A stretch of 64,000 nt of DNA from Gimesia aquarii (GTDB taxonomy: Bacteria > Planctomycetota > Planctomycetia > Planctomycetales > Planctomycetaceae). Positions 28,235 to 37,829 of this stretch are shown in pieces. The notes under the pieces were generated by a model. The model worked only from the letters and a program-made list of their open reading frames with translations. It ran no database searches and was not told the DNA's origin. Numbering within the stretch: position 1 is the stretch's first letter; each line of letters starts with the position of its first letter. A program made the position numbers and the translations under genes. Where the stretch lies: positions 744,001-808,000 of the forward strand of contig NZ_CP037920.1 in assembly GCF_007748195.1 (NCBI RefSeq), written 5' to 3'.

Positions 28235-31200
28235 TTATTGAGTATTATTACCAAGTAACGAAGAAAAATCAGCTGGCCCCGCGCCGAAGTTCCCAAAACG
28301 TGGCATGATGGTTAAACCGATGCCGGCATTGCCCGTACTTTGATCATAAGTCATTCCAAGGCTCATGAGAAAGTCGGCTCCCGTTCTAGTGAGCGAGAGG
28401 GTTTGTCCGCGGTTAATGTTTTCTCCTAAATCATAGGCAGTGCTGATCCCGGCACTCCACTTTTGACTCATGACATAATTCAGAGAGGCAGATAGAATTT
28501 GACTATCTAGACCGCCGCCTCCTTTAATTTGTTGCAAAGCAACATTGACGGACAAGCGATTCGTACGTTGGCTGGTCAAAGAAACATCCCAAAGTTGTTG
28601 GCCTCCATCGAACAAATCATAGTAGGCGTTCGCTGCTAATGTGGTGCGGTCACCAAGAAACCATTGATAATGTCCTCCGAGTAAACCGATATCTTCGCCA
28701 AAGTTATCGCGTTGGGCATCGGGAAAATAGGATGCTTCCAGATCAAGCGTCATCCAGTCTTTGATTCGCATTCGATCAGGAGGGCCTGTTTTAGTTTGCA
28801 GGCGATGTCGCCAGGCCATTCTCAATACTTGTTGGTCATCGACTAATTCATAGTAAGGATCAGTTACACCGCGGCCAGCACCTGTTCGGACAGCATAGAA
28901 TCGAGGATCAAACTGGGGTGGTAATGTCCCTCCAAAGGTATTGATTACCAGTCTTTGACGAAAGCGCTCCTGAGCGTTGTCATCAAATTCATTGTATTGA
29001 GCAATGTTCGTCAGGTCTTCACTTGAATTACTGAATGAGTAGTCCCCTTCCAGTGACATCTTATGGGCTAGTCCGTTAAGATTAAAAAATGAGCTGTAGA
29101 CATCTGGGAAAATGCGTTCAAATAAGATGCTACCTCGCAATCCCGCAGAGCCATAAAGTCGATCGATTTTTTGTTGTTGTAGACCTTCTTCCCAATACGC
29201 GGCCTCACCCATGACGTAGGGCACCAGTTTAATCGGACCCAGATTGAAGGGGGCTTCAAGTTGATGTCGAGTCATTGCGACTACACCTTGAGAATCGGCA
29301 ATAAAAGGCAGTGGTGTGAATACGTCTTCAGTAGGATTATAAGGTGGGGCGCCAGGCTTTAGTTTTCCATAACCGATCGAAGAGTGTGAAGTCCAGCTCA
29401 ACAGATTTCCGAACAAAGGCTCCCCGAGTAAATAAAGGTCACCTTTAGGAAGCCAGTCTGTAGTATTGGTAAAATCATTCAATCTGGTCCTACCTATGAT
29501 TGACCAGGACCAGTTTTCCTGTTGCTGCTTGAGATGTAGCAGCGTTTCGATATCTTTGTCGTTGTCGAATTCTGTTTCAAAATATTGTTCCAGAAAGTTT
29601 CGATCAGAGAGCAGACCACCTTCTGCGATCAGTGTGACTCCAAAGGGAGAATCCTGTCTGTGTCTATGGTTGAGAAAGTAACGATCTTTTGTAGAAGGAA
29701 TGAGTGCTCTGCGATCCAGACCCAGGTTATCTGTACCACTGTCATGTATGTAAAACAATTCTCCATTACCATTGAAAATATTATCAAACCCCAGCAGGTT
29801 TTCCCCTGCATAACTTCCCGCTTGTCCTATGCCAATACCGCGAATTGAATAGTAATCGAGCTGCCCTTCCCACTTTGTTCCCGGTCGACGTTCGAGGCCA
29901 AGCAGCTTGTACATATCCCATTGACTTTCAATCTGAAATCCAAAGATACGATCGTTTCCAGGCCGCAAACCGATAATCGGGAAGTAAATGTCTTCAGCCG
30001 GACTCGTGATGTAAGGCAGATAAAATAGCGGAATATTTTTTATACGGAATGTATTATTAGAACTGGAGAGCCAGGCGCGTTTGTGGGGAACGGGTTGACC
30101 TGTGAGGGGGTCAAGTTCGTTCGAGCCTGCACCGAGCCAGGGAGTTGTATACCGATCTTCAATAAAGATATCGGATGATTGAATGCGATAGCCGGGCTTT
30201 CCAAATTGACTTCCTGTGGCCCAGCCATTTTGAGCCAGATAAGCACCTTTCGATAACTGACGGATATGGCTCGCTCGAATTCGGATCTCTTCTCCCAATT
30301 CAGGAACATGAGTCTTGAGTTCTGCGTCTAGCAAAACCCCTCTCTCTTCGCGCGCGTCATAAAAGGCACGGTTTGCTTTGAGATAGTAAGTACCTTGACG
30401 AATTTCAATATTGCCTTCGAGATAGATTTCGAAGGGAGTTTCTTTTGACTGACGGATCTCAGAATTAAAGTTTTGTGTATTACGTCCATCAGTCCAAATG
30501 ATGATGCGATCTGCTGACATATCAACCATCCCCACACCGTCGATACCATCAATTAAAAGGTTCACTCCACCTGTAATGACCCAGATCTGCTCAGGAGGAA
30601 CGGTATGAGTAGAGGGAAAACTTTGGACGTTGTACGGGACAGCGCTGCGTGGAAATAGTCGAATTCTTCGAAAGTTAACCTTGAGTTCAGGTGCAGGAAC
30701 GGTGTTTAATTCTGGTCCTTCAAGTGGAGGTTTTTCAACAATAAATTGCGCACGTTTCAACTGATGATCATGTGGAGTACCACGACGTTGGATGGCTCGT
30801 TTCAATAAAGGGTCATCCTGAGAGGCTGTGATTGTGGATGAACGCCTTATATCTGCCTTTACACCTTTTTGGGTAACCAGATTAACCAGCAAACTGTTTT
30901 CGTTCTTTGACTCTCCCGGAAGGTCAACACGAACTTCTCCCTCAAGATAGATCGAAACACGATTGGTTTTTCTGGTTTTTCGATGCCAGATGACCATTTG
31001 CCGTGCTCTGAGAACGGCCTCTCCCTGTTTGATAAGACAGTTGCCTTTCAGAATCGAGACTTCTACAAAATCTTTCTCCCATCGTTGGGAGTATTCAGCA
31101 GAGATTTCAATGGGAGCCTCTTCGGGGGGGACATATTCTGATTCTTCATAAGAGGCTTTGGGGGCACCGAAAAAACTTGTTTGAGCAGGCGCAATCGTGA

Positions 31201-31366
31201 CTAGGCCGCCAAGCATTGTTAATATAACAACAGCTTGCCAGATCGTGTGCGAAACATAGCGAGAGACGGGATTGATCTCGCCCGACACGGGCACTCCTGA
31301 AACGAAAAACCGGGTAGGTCTATCTTCTGATGAAGGGGATAGTCTGAATTGAATCCCCACTATCAT
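28235..31366 (-). CDS. lptD: LPS-assembly protein LptD/OstA-like outer-membrane protein
   Basis: 1043 residues, longer than the roughly 780 of Escherichia coli LptD. A hydrophobic stretch near residues 40-62 ends TIAPAQT and fits an export signal after an unusually long N-terminus. Residues about 85-170 and 250-420 are OstA-like beta-jellyroll segments (GNCLIKQGEAVLRARQMVI, IEIRQGTYYLKANRAFYDA), and the rest is a beta-barrel with many alternating aromatic strands and repeated YDLGE and YYDLFDGG type turns. It inserts lipopolysaccharide into the outer leaflet together with an LptE-like partner, which is not visible here. Followed by the DgkA-like gene. Confidence 0.85.
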   Translation of the reverse strand: MIVGIQFRLSPSSEDRPTRFFVSGVPVSGEINPVSRYVSHTIWQAVVILTMLGGLVTIAPAQTSFFGAPKASYEESEYVPPEEAPIEISAEYSQRWEKDFVEVSILKGNCLIKQGEAVLRARQMVIWHRKTRKTNRVSIYLEGEVRVDLPGESKNENSLLVNLVTQKGVKADIRRSSTITASQDDPLLKRAIQRRGTPHDHQLKRAQFIVEKPPLEGPELNTVPAPELKVNFRRIRLFPRSAVPYNVQSFPSTHTVPPEQIWVITGGVNLLIDGIDGVGMVDMSADRIIIWTDGRNTQNFNSEIRQSKETPFEIYLEGNIEIRQGTYYLKANRAFYDAREERGVLLDAELKTHVPELGEEIRIRASHIRQLSKGAYLAQNGWATGSQFGKPGYRIQSSDIFIEDRYTTPWLGAGSNELDPLTGQPVPHKRAWLSSSNNTFRIKNIPLFYLPYITSPAEDIYFPIIGLRPGNDRIFGFQIESQWDMYKLLGLERRPGTKWEGQLDYYSIRGIGIGQAGSYAGENLLGFDNIFNGNGELFYIHDSGTDNLGLDRRALIPSTKDRYFLNHRHRQDSPFGVTLIAEGGLLSDRNFLEQYFETEFDNDKDIETLLHLKQQQENWSWSIIGRTRLNDFTNTTDWLPKGDLYLLGEPLFGNLLSWTSHSSIGYGKLKPGAPPYNPTEDVFTPLPFIADSQGVVAMTRHQLEAPFNLGPIKLVPYVMGEAAYWEEGLQQQKIDRLYGSAGLRGSILFERIFPDVYSSFFNLNGLAHKMSLEGDYSFSNSSEDLTNIAQYNEFDDNAQERFRQRLVINTFGGTLPPQFDPRFYAVRTGAGRGVTDPYYELVDDQQVLRMAWRHRLQTKTGPPDRMRIKDWMTLDLEASYFPDAQRDNFGEDIGLLGGHYQWFLGDRTTLAANAYYDLFDGGQQLWDVSLTSQRTNRLSVNVALQQIKGGGGLDSQILSASLNYVMSQKWSAGISTAYDLGENINRGQTLSLTRTGADFLMSLGMTYDQSTGNAGIGLTIMPRFGNFGAGPADFSSLLGNNTQ

Positions 31367-31528
31367 CGAAAGGACAAAAAACAGGGGGGAACGGATCGAG
31401 GTCAGAAGACACTAACTTCGTCTGCTGTACCAAGATAAATGGGCGCGGATTATAGGGCGTTTTCTTAAAGAGTGTCAATAACAGTTAGCGAGTCAAATCA
31501 ATGTCTGAATGCGTGATAAAGTGCTACT

Positions 31529-32896
31529 CTATCTATTGTTATGACGATCATTTTGAGAGGCTTTGCTTGGTCTGGCGAATTTGAAAAATCGAACGATTTG
31601 AGACCAGCCATATATGCTTAACAAAGCAATTGCCGGAACAAGTGGAGCACGCATTCTCATGTTGGTCCAATAGAAGAGATGGACGAGAGTAAAACTAAAT
31701 ATCAGCAAAACTAGTGGTGCCCATTTTTTTTCTTTATTCCATATTACCATGAAGAGACCACCGAAACAGCCAATGAGAACCAGAGAATAATATCCGGCAA
31801 TGATCCAGTTGATGAGAGGCTTGGCGGTTAAGGTAGAATGTGTAAGTGGAGAGACATTCCAAAAACGTTTGAATCGAAGAATACAAGACTGTACAAATTG
31901 CTCAGGTTGTTTGGAAATATTTTGTTTTGCGCGCTGGTACATCCAACGGTCTCGTTCCTGCTCTGATTTGATTGCTGGCACTTGTTGAGTGATTTGCTCA
32001 TCCAGACTTTTTTGCCAGGTGTGTAAACTTTTACCAGACCAGACCGTTCCCCATGGTTTTTGAACAACCTCTTGATAGAAGACCGGATTATTTCCCAGTA
32101 AAAGTGTGTAACCGCCATGAGTTGTCGTCAGTATGGGAGAGTGGAAGACTACGAGGTTCCGTATCAACCAGGGAGAGACTGCGAGTATGATACCCAGTGT
32201 GAGATAGGTTATCTGCTCTGATTTCTGCTTTACAGATGATTGGATTTTAACAATGTGGAATCGTTGTAGAAGAGAACTCGTTAATCGAGCGGCGATCCAG
32301 ACACCGAAAAAAGCCAGATAAGTGGGGCGGCAGAGGATCGCTGACCCCCAGATAATACCTGCCCAGAAGGAAATGGGAACTGGCAACTTTGTACCTGTTG
32401 GAGACTTTTCTGCTGAGAAGCTGGAGATCAGAAAGTACAGCAGTAGGATCGATAGGAATGAGGCAAGTACCTCAGTCATGGCATATGCTGTATATTGCAG
32501 CAGAACAGGGTCGGTAGTGACAATCCCAGCAGCGAATATTCCACCCACTTCCATTTGTAGACATTTTGCTGTTCGCCAGGTCAACCAGACAGTAAGTATT
32601 CCCAGAATGATTTGAGCGATACCAATGCCAACAGGTACCGCTCTGAGATAATAAATTACCGCAAGCAAACAGGGATAAAGTGGAGGGCGAAACGCTGTCG
32701 GCTGAATCTCGTTTGTTTCTGTACTCATACTGGATGAATAACCATGCCCAGTTGCCAAATTATGGGCGATCGCAAGATAGGCGTCCCGGTCCTGCTGTAA
32801 CTGATCAGTCTGTAAATAGACGAGAGCCACACGCAGGCTACCCGCGAGAATGAGAACCAGCAGTATTGCTAAATAGCGACTTCTAGTTTGTGTCAC
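31529..32896 (-). CDS. ArnT/PMT-type glycosyltransferase (GT39/GT83-like)
   Basis: 455 residues from a GTG. About ten hydrophobic helices, with the first periplasmic loop holding QQDRDAYLAIAHNL and FRPPLYPCLLAVIYYL, a typical acidic-residue site and 'RPPLYP' motif for dolichol-phosphate-mannose- or undecaprenyl-phosphate-sugar-dependent transferases. It would move a sugar from a polyprenyl-phosphate donor to lipid or protein on the outer face of the inner membrane. It precedes the LptD gene in the same direction (162-base gap), consistent with envelope glycolipid modification. Donor and acceptor cannot be read. Confidence 0.78.
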   Translation of the reverse strand: MTQTRSRYLAILLVLILAGSLRVALVYLQTDQLQQDRDAYLAIAHNLATGHGYSSSMSTETNEIQPTAFRPPLYPCLLAVIYYLRAVPVGIGIAQIILGILTVWLTWRTAKCLQMEVGGIFAAGIVTTDPVLLQYTAYAMTEVLASFLSILLLYFLISSFSAEKSPTGTKLPVPISFWAGIIWGSAILCRPTYLAFFGVWIAARLTSSLLQRFHIVKIQSSVKQKSEQITYLTLGIILAVSPWLIRNLVVFHSPILTTTHGGYTLLLGNNPVFYQEVVQKPWGTVWSGKSLHTWQKSLDEQITQQVPAIKSEQERDRWMYQRAKQNISKQPEQFVQSCILRFKRFWNVSPLTHSTLTAKPLINWIIAGYYSLVLIGCFGGLFMVIWNKEKKWAPLVLLIFSFTLVHLFYWTNMRMRAPLVPAIALLSIYGWSQIVRFFKFARPSKASQNDRHNNR

Positions 32897-33167
32897 AGAA
32901 ACGTATCCGTAGAGTCCAGAAAGGGAAGACTTTTAAAGTATGCAGGTCTGGGAGAGAAGAAACAAGGGGAGGCTCCAGATGGTTTTTGACTTTGACAGAT
33001 AGAAAAAAATGTCCCCTTGGTAAAAAAAGTCCGCTTAGAGATGAAATCATGTATTCTCTGCGATATAGTCCGTCATGAGTCTATGAATCAGTAATGGAGG
33101 ACAGAACGCATTTCTCCATCGTAATAACGGGCTAAAATTTTGATTAATTTGCCTTGCAGGCAGTAGG

Positions 33168-35459
33168 ATGTGGTCTTTCCTTATGAGTAGTCACCCGCGG
33201 CGATGGCTTGAATCATTGGTAGATCGTCTCTACAACCTGCGCTGGGGCTTACTTTTAATCTCTTTGATCTTGACAGGCGTCGCTATTTTCCCGGCCTCTC
33301 AACTTACCTTCGAACAATCAATCGAGTCTCTCTACGCCGAGGATGACCAGCACTTGCTGGACTATCTGGAGAGTAAATCATTATTCGGAGGCGATGAATT
33401 TATCTTTGTTGCCTATTCAACGCCTGATTTATTAGAACCGGAAGGCCTGCTAGAAGTTCGGCGTTATGCTAAAGAACTAAGCAAGATACCGGGTGTAAAT
33501 ACTGAAGTCTCTCAAAATCTGGCAGACGCACTTTCCCCCCCTAAGTTAAACTTTTTTCTTCGTGCCCTGATTCGTCGAAAAAGAGATGAACTAACGGAAT
33601 TATTTCGGGGTGTTCTCATCGGCGATGACAATCAGACAACGGCCATTGTTTTGCGTTTATTACCGGAGAGTGAATCTCCGGTCTCCCGTGCAAAAACTTT
33701 TCAAATGATTCGCAAGATGGCGAATGCTCATACGCCCGTGGCTTACGTTGTCGGTGAACCCATTCAGGTGCACGATATGTTTCGCTATGTGGAGGAAGAT
33801 GGCGAAATCCTTTTTAAAGTCTCCCTTGGTCTATTGGCATTGGTTTTGTTTCTTTTGTTTCGACGTTTGCGCTGGGTGATGTTACCTTTACTGGTTGTAA
33901 TCTGTTCCATTTTGTGGACTGAGGCACTTTTAGTTTTAGGTCATTTCCAGTTGAGTATGGTTAGTTCCATGCTCAATTCTCTGGTTACTATTATTGGGAT
34001 CGCGACGGTAGCACATGTTGCTGTTCATTTTCAGGAATTACAACGTAGCAATATCTCACGGCCACGAGCGATTCGACAGACGATGGTGGAGTTGTTACCA
34101 GCAATTTTTTGGACTTGTGCTACTACAGCGGCTGGTTTCGCTTCATTGCTTTCAAGTGAAATTGCACCTGTCAGAAGTTTTGGAATCATGATGGCCATCG
34201 GAACAATGATGGTGCTCCTCGCAGCGATCGTTTTGTTACCGGGAGGAATATCCTTAGGTCATCTAAGTGCACCTCTTAAACATTCCTCTGAACGTGGTCT
34301 GGAGCGATTACTGAAGAAAGTTTGTATTGGTACCGAGCATTATCCAAAAACACTATTGGGAATTGCTTCTCTGTTCGTCGTACTGGCGGGCGGGGGATTT
34401 TATCGTTTGCAGATTGAAACTGATTTCAGCAAAAACTTTCGAGAGTCAAGTGATATCGTGCAGGCACTCGATTTTGTCGAGACACGATTAGGAGGCGCTT
34501 CGACCTGGGAAGTCAATTTTCCGGCACCATCTAAGCTGGATGAAGCTTTTTTAGAGCGTGTACGAGCCTTAGCAGAAGATCTGAAAAAGGTAAATCATCC
34601 AGACAAAAAACAGTTAACCAAAGTGATTTCGATTACTGATACACTTGACTTTGTACCAAAAAATCCTTTTGCCTCTGACCCAGTAAAATCTAAACTGGAC
34701 CAACTCAAAAAATTACAGCCCGATTTTGAAAGCAGTCTTTATAATCCCGAAAAAGGAAGAATGCGACTCGTGTTGCGGGCCTTAGAACGCCAGTCTGCTG
34801 AGGAAAAGTTATCCTTGATTCACAAAGTCGATACTCTCGCTAAAAAACATTTTCCCGGTTCTGAAGTCAAACAGCCGGCTAATGATTCAAAGACAAAACC
34901 TGCAGAATCAGGTAAAGCGGCCGGAATTTTTATACTACTGGCTTATCTGATTGACAGTCTGTTGAAAGATCAGTTATTCAGCTTTCTGTTAGCTGGTGCC
35001 AGTATTCTGACAATGATGACGATTGCATTTCGCAGCTTGAAAATAGGTATGATTTCCATGGTTCCGAACTTGTTCCCCATCGTATTAGTAGTGGGGGCAA
35101 TGGGCTGGTTTGGATTGCCCTTAAATATTGGTACAGCGATGATCGCCAGCGTCTCAATGGGGCTCACAACCGATTCCAGTATTCACTTTATTACAGGCTT
35201 TCTAAGAGAACGTTCGCGTGGTGCATCAATTACAGATGCTTTGCGGCGAACTCATAAGAGTGTCGGTCGGGCGATTATCTTTGCGACATGCGCGCTGGTA
35301 GCCGGGTTTAGTGTGCTCACTCTGTCACATTTCATTCCACTGATCTATTTTGGTGCGCTGGTTAGCGTTGCCATGATCGGTGGTATGTTTGGTTCCCTGA
35401 TTTTATTACCTATTTTATTACGGCTGTTTTATTCTGATCACTTAGAATCAGCTGCGTAG
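33168..35459 (+). CDS. RND superfamily MMPL-type exporter
   Basis: 763 residues (or from Met at 33183). Helix 1 near residues 24-46, then a large periplasmic domain, five helices (about 215-365) with the HVAVHFQELQRS region and ATTAAGFASLLSSEIAPVRSFG typical of MMPL/HpnN proteins, helix 7 near 395, a second periplasmic domain, and a final set of five helices with MGLTTDSSIHFITGF and the matching TCALVAGFSVLTLSHFIPL. Proton-driven export of lipids (hopanoids, sterols or others) is the usual role. Single gene; its stop overlaps the 3' end of the convergent citrate-synthase-like gene. Confidence 0.86.
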   Translation: MWSFLMSSHPRRWLESLVDRLYNLRWGLLLISLILTGVAIFPASQLTFEQSIESLYAEDDQHLLDYLESKSLFGGDEFIFVAYSTPDLLEPEGLLEVRRYAKELSKIPGVNTEVSQNLADALSPPKLNFFLRALIRRKRDELTELFRGVLIGDDNQTTAIVLRLLPESESPVSRAKTFQMIRKMANAHTPVAYVVGEPIQVHDMFRYVEEDGEILFKVSLGLLALVLFLLFRRLRWVMLPLLVVICSILWTEALLVLGHFQLSMVSSMLNSLVTIIGIATVAHVAVHFQELQRSNISRPRAIRQTMVELLPAIFWTCATTAAGFASLLSSEIAPVRSFGIMMAIGTMMVLLAAIVLLPGGISLGHLSAPLKHSSERGLERLLKKVCIGTEHYPKTLLGIASLFVVLAGGGFYRLQIETDFSKNFRESSDIVQALDFVETRLGGASTWEVNFPAPSKLDEAFLERVRALAEDLKKVNHPDKKQLTKVISITDTLDFVPKNPFASDPVKSKLDQLKKLQPDFESSLYNPEKGRMRLVLRALERQSAEEKLSLIHKVDTLAKKHFPGSEVKQPANDSKTKPAESGKAAGIFILLAYLIDSLLKDQLFSFLLAGASILTMMTIAFRSLKIGMISMVPNLFPIVLVVGAMGWFGLPLNIGTAMIASVSMGLTTDSSIHFITGFLRERSRGASITDALRRTHKSVGRAIIFATCALVAGFSVLTLSHFIPLIYFGALVSVAMIGGMFGSLILLPILLRLFYSDHLESAA

Positions 35460-36569
35460 TGGCAATGGTTTGTACTTTCGTTGGTCCATACCAACGTATC
35501 GTGACAAAGGCTGAAAAAGGTGATTATTTTCTGATTGCTCAATGATATGAGCGACCCATCCTGCCAGGCGGGAAACGGTAAAGATTGGCATAAATAGTTC
35601 TGGTTCAAATCCAAGGTAATGCAGCAGACGGCTGGCATGCCACTCAATTCGTGGATGAACTTTCTGAACTTTCAACATGATTTCTTCGATCGTATCTGCT
35701 GCTGATTCCATTTCTTTCTGTCCCAGCGCATCTGCCAATTGCCAGCAGTACTCTTTGAGAACAGCTGAACGGGGATCTCTTGGTTTGTGGTGCGACGCTT
35801 GAAATCCGAGCACTCTTTTGCCTTTGGCAATTTCCTGACAGACCCATTCTTCAGGGTTGCCCGAAAAAATCGATTCTTGCAAGGCATCCAGAACTCCTGC
35901 TCCCGAACTACAATGCAATAGTCCATTGATCGAACCAATGGCAGAACAGACTGCTGAATAGAGGGGGCTACCGGTTGAAGCGACTACACGCGCTGCAAAA
36001 GTAGAAGGAGCTAATCCATAATCAGCATAGGTAATCAAAGCAGCATTAAATGCTTCTTCTTCCAGTTGAGACGGTTCTTCACCCTTCAACATGTACCAGA
36101 AGCTGCCGGCATAAGAATGATGAAAATTCGGTTCAACCGGATTTAAGTTATGTACCTGGTGATATCGGTAAGAGATTAGTTGTGGCAACATTGCTAAAAG
36201 ATATTGTGCATTGGCGACCTCAGACATGAAAACGCCATATTCCATTTGGGGATCGAAGTGTGACAATAAACTGATGCCGGTTCGAATCACTTCCATCATC
36301 TCTATATGGGGAGGGATGGCCTGAATAGCGGCGATAACGGGCTTGGGTAAATTGCCTGTTTCAATCAGCAACGTTTGAAAGTCGGCTAATTGCTCATGGC
36401 TGGGGAGCTCACCTTGTAAGAGAAGATAGGTGACTTCAATAAAAGAAGCTTCCTTAGCCAACTCTTCAATGGGATAACCCCGATAAGTTAAGCCATCTTG
36501 AACTTGAGAAATCTCAGTTTCTGTGGCAATGATCCCAGATAAACCGGGGCGATAAGGGTGACGTTCCAT
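35448..36569 (-). CDS. Citrate-synthase-fold protein with altered active site
   Basis: 373 residues, the size of short-type bacterial citrate synthase, opening with GLSGIIATETEISQVQDGLT and YRGYPIEELA as usual. The catalytic and oxaloacetate-binding signatures have diverged: DHExNAST is DYGLAPST, HGGANEAV is HCSSGAGV, GFGHRVYK is GFQASHHK (catalytic His replaced by Ala), and VDFYS is IEWHA (catalytic Asp replaced by Glu). The C-terminal FMPIFTVSRLAGWVAHIIEQ is normal. Only the first His survives, so ordinary citrate formation looks unlikely. Overlaps the convergent RND gene by 12 bases. Confidence 0.82.
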   Translation of the reverse strand: MERHPYRPGLSGIIATETEISQVQDGLTYRGYPIEELAKEASFIEVTYLLLQGELPSHEQLADFQTLLIETGNLPKPVIAAIQAIPPHIEMMEVIRTGISLLSHFDPQMEYGVFMSEVANAQYLLAMLPQLISYRYHQVHNLNPVEPNFHHSYAGSFWYMLKGEEPSQLEEEAFNAALITYADYGLAPSTFAARVVASTGSPLYSAVCSAIGSINGLLHCSSGAGVLDALQESIFSGNPEEWVCQEIAKGKRVLGFQASHHKPRDPRSAVLKEYCWQLADALGQKEMESAADTIEEIMLKVQKVHPRIEWHASRLLHYLGFEPELFMPIFTVSRLAGWVAHIIEQSENNHLFQPLSRYVGMDQRKYKPLPLRS

Positions 36570-36759
36570 GTCTCAAGCCTTCCGCTCTTCCTGAATACGT
36601 GTATAATAGGCAGTCCATTCGCTCTCATTGTATCTGATTTTCAAAAGAGAATCGACATCCCTTGTAGTGCCATTTTGGGAAGATTAGAGAAATAAATCAT
36701 AGGTGTCTTTTTCGACTTGACGTGCCTCTCTTTGTCTCTGTCGATACGAAATCATAAAT

Positions 36760-37716
36760 TCAAGAATCGTCATTATTTGAGATAAGCCGACCAGCACCTG
36801 AGTCGAGTAATTTTTTCGCGGTATCAACACCGATTTTCCTGGCATCTGCTAATGAACCCGAGGCAGAGGCAGTGATTCGTTCCTGGCCATCACCACTGAG
36901 GACGACTGCCTCCAGTTGGAGCTGATCTTCTTCGAGTTGAGAAAGACATCCAATCGGGGCATGGCAGCCAGCTCTTAAGAAGGAAAGCAAGCTGCGTTCC
37001 GCTGTTGTAGCTGCTTTTGTCGGTTGATGAGAGATTTCGTTGAGAAGCAAACCGGTTTCCTCGTCATCTTCACGGCATTCTATTCCCAGTGCACCTTGTC
37101 CAACCGCAGGATAAACCTCAGGTGGAGTCAACAGAAGTGATACACGCTGATCCAATAACTCCAGGCGAACCATGCCGGCTTCAGCTAGGCAGAGTGCATC
37201 GTATTCACCTGCATCAAGTTTTTTAAGCCGCGTTTCGACATTCCCTCGGACTTCCTGCATCTGTAGATCAGTTCGTTGATTCAGCAACTGTACCCGTCGA
37301 CGTAAACTGCCGGTTCCAATTCTGGCATTGGGAGGGAGTTCAGACACACCGTTGAGAGGCTCAGAGTCCTGCGGAAAGATCAGGACGTCATACAGAGGGC
37401 CTCGTTCTGGAATACCAGCGAGTTGCAATCCTGCTGCCTGTTCAGTAGGAAGGTCCTTCAAACTATGTACGGCTAGATCGGCTCGGCCATCTAAAACGGC
37501 TTTCTGGACTTCTCTCGTAAAAACACCCACCCCTCCAAACTCAGACAAAGGAGAAGTCAGGTTACGGTCTCCTTCTGATGTAATGTGAACAATTTCAATG
37601 GGGCGTTTGCTGGAATGTTTTTTTAGCAAGTCTGCAATATAATGTGCCTGCCAGAGCGCGAGGCGGCTGGCACGGGTTGCGATTCGCAGAGGACGTTGTT
37701 GAGACGTCTGGTTCAT
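36760..37716 (-). CDS. hemC: Porphobilinogen deaminase (hydroxymethylbilane synthase)
   Basis: 318 residues. Condenses four porphobilinogens into hydroxymethylbilane in tetrapyrrole (heme) biosynthesis. Seen: IATRASRLALWQAHYIADLL at the N-terminus, TSEGD, FTREVQKAVLDGRADLAVHSLKD (split motif with the catalytic Asp), RIGTGSLRRRVQL, and the cofactor-binding Cys in LRAGCHAPIG, which carries dipyrromethane. Full length. Lies in a leftward run between the DUF502 gene and the citrate-synthase-like gene. Confidence 0.95.
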   Translation of the reverse strand: MNQTSQQRPLRIATRASRLALWQAHYIADLLKKHSSKRPIEIVHITSEGDRNLTSPLSEFGGVGVFTREVQKAVLDGRADLAVHSLKDLPTEQAAGLQLAGIPERGPLYDVLIFPQDSEPLNGVSELPPNARIGTGSLRRRVQLLNQRTDLQMQEVRGNVETRLKKLDAGEYDALCLAEAGMVRLELLDQRVSLLLTPPEVYPAVGQGALGIECREDDEETGLLLNEISHQPTKAATTAERSLLSFLRAGCHAPIGCLSQLEEDQLQLEAVVLSGDGQERITASASGSLADARKIGVDTAKKLLDSGAGRLISNNDDS

Positions 37717-37829
37717 TGATGACTTTCTAACTACTTGAAGATCTCTGAATAGGCCTTATTTAAACATCTGCTGATCAAACATACGAACTGTTTTTTCTTA
37801 CTAACTAAGTACCATGGTTTGCTGACTGA

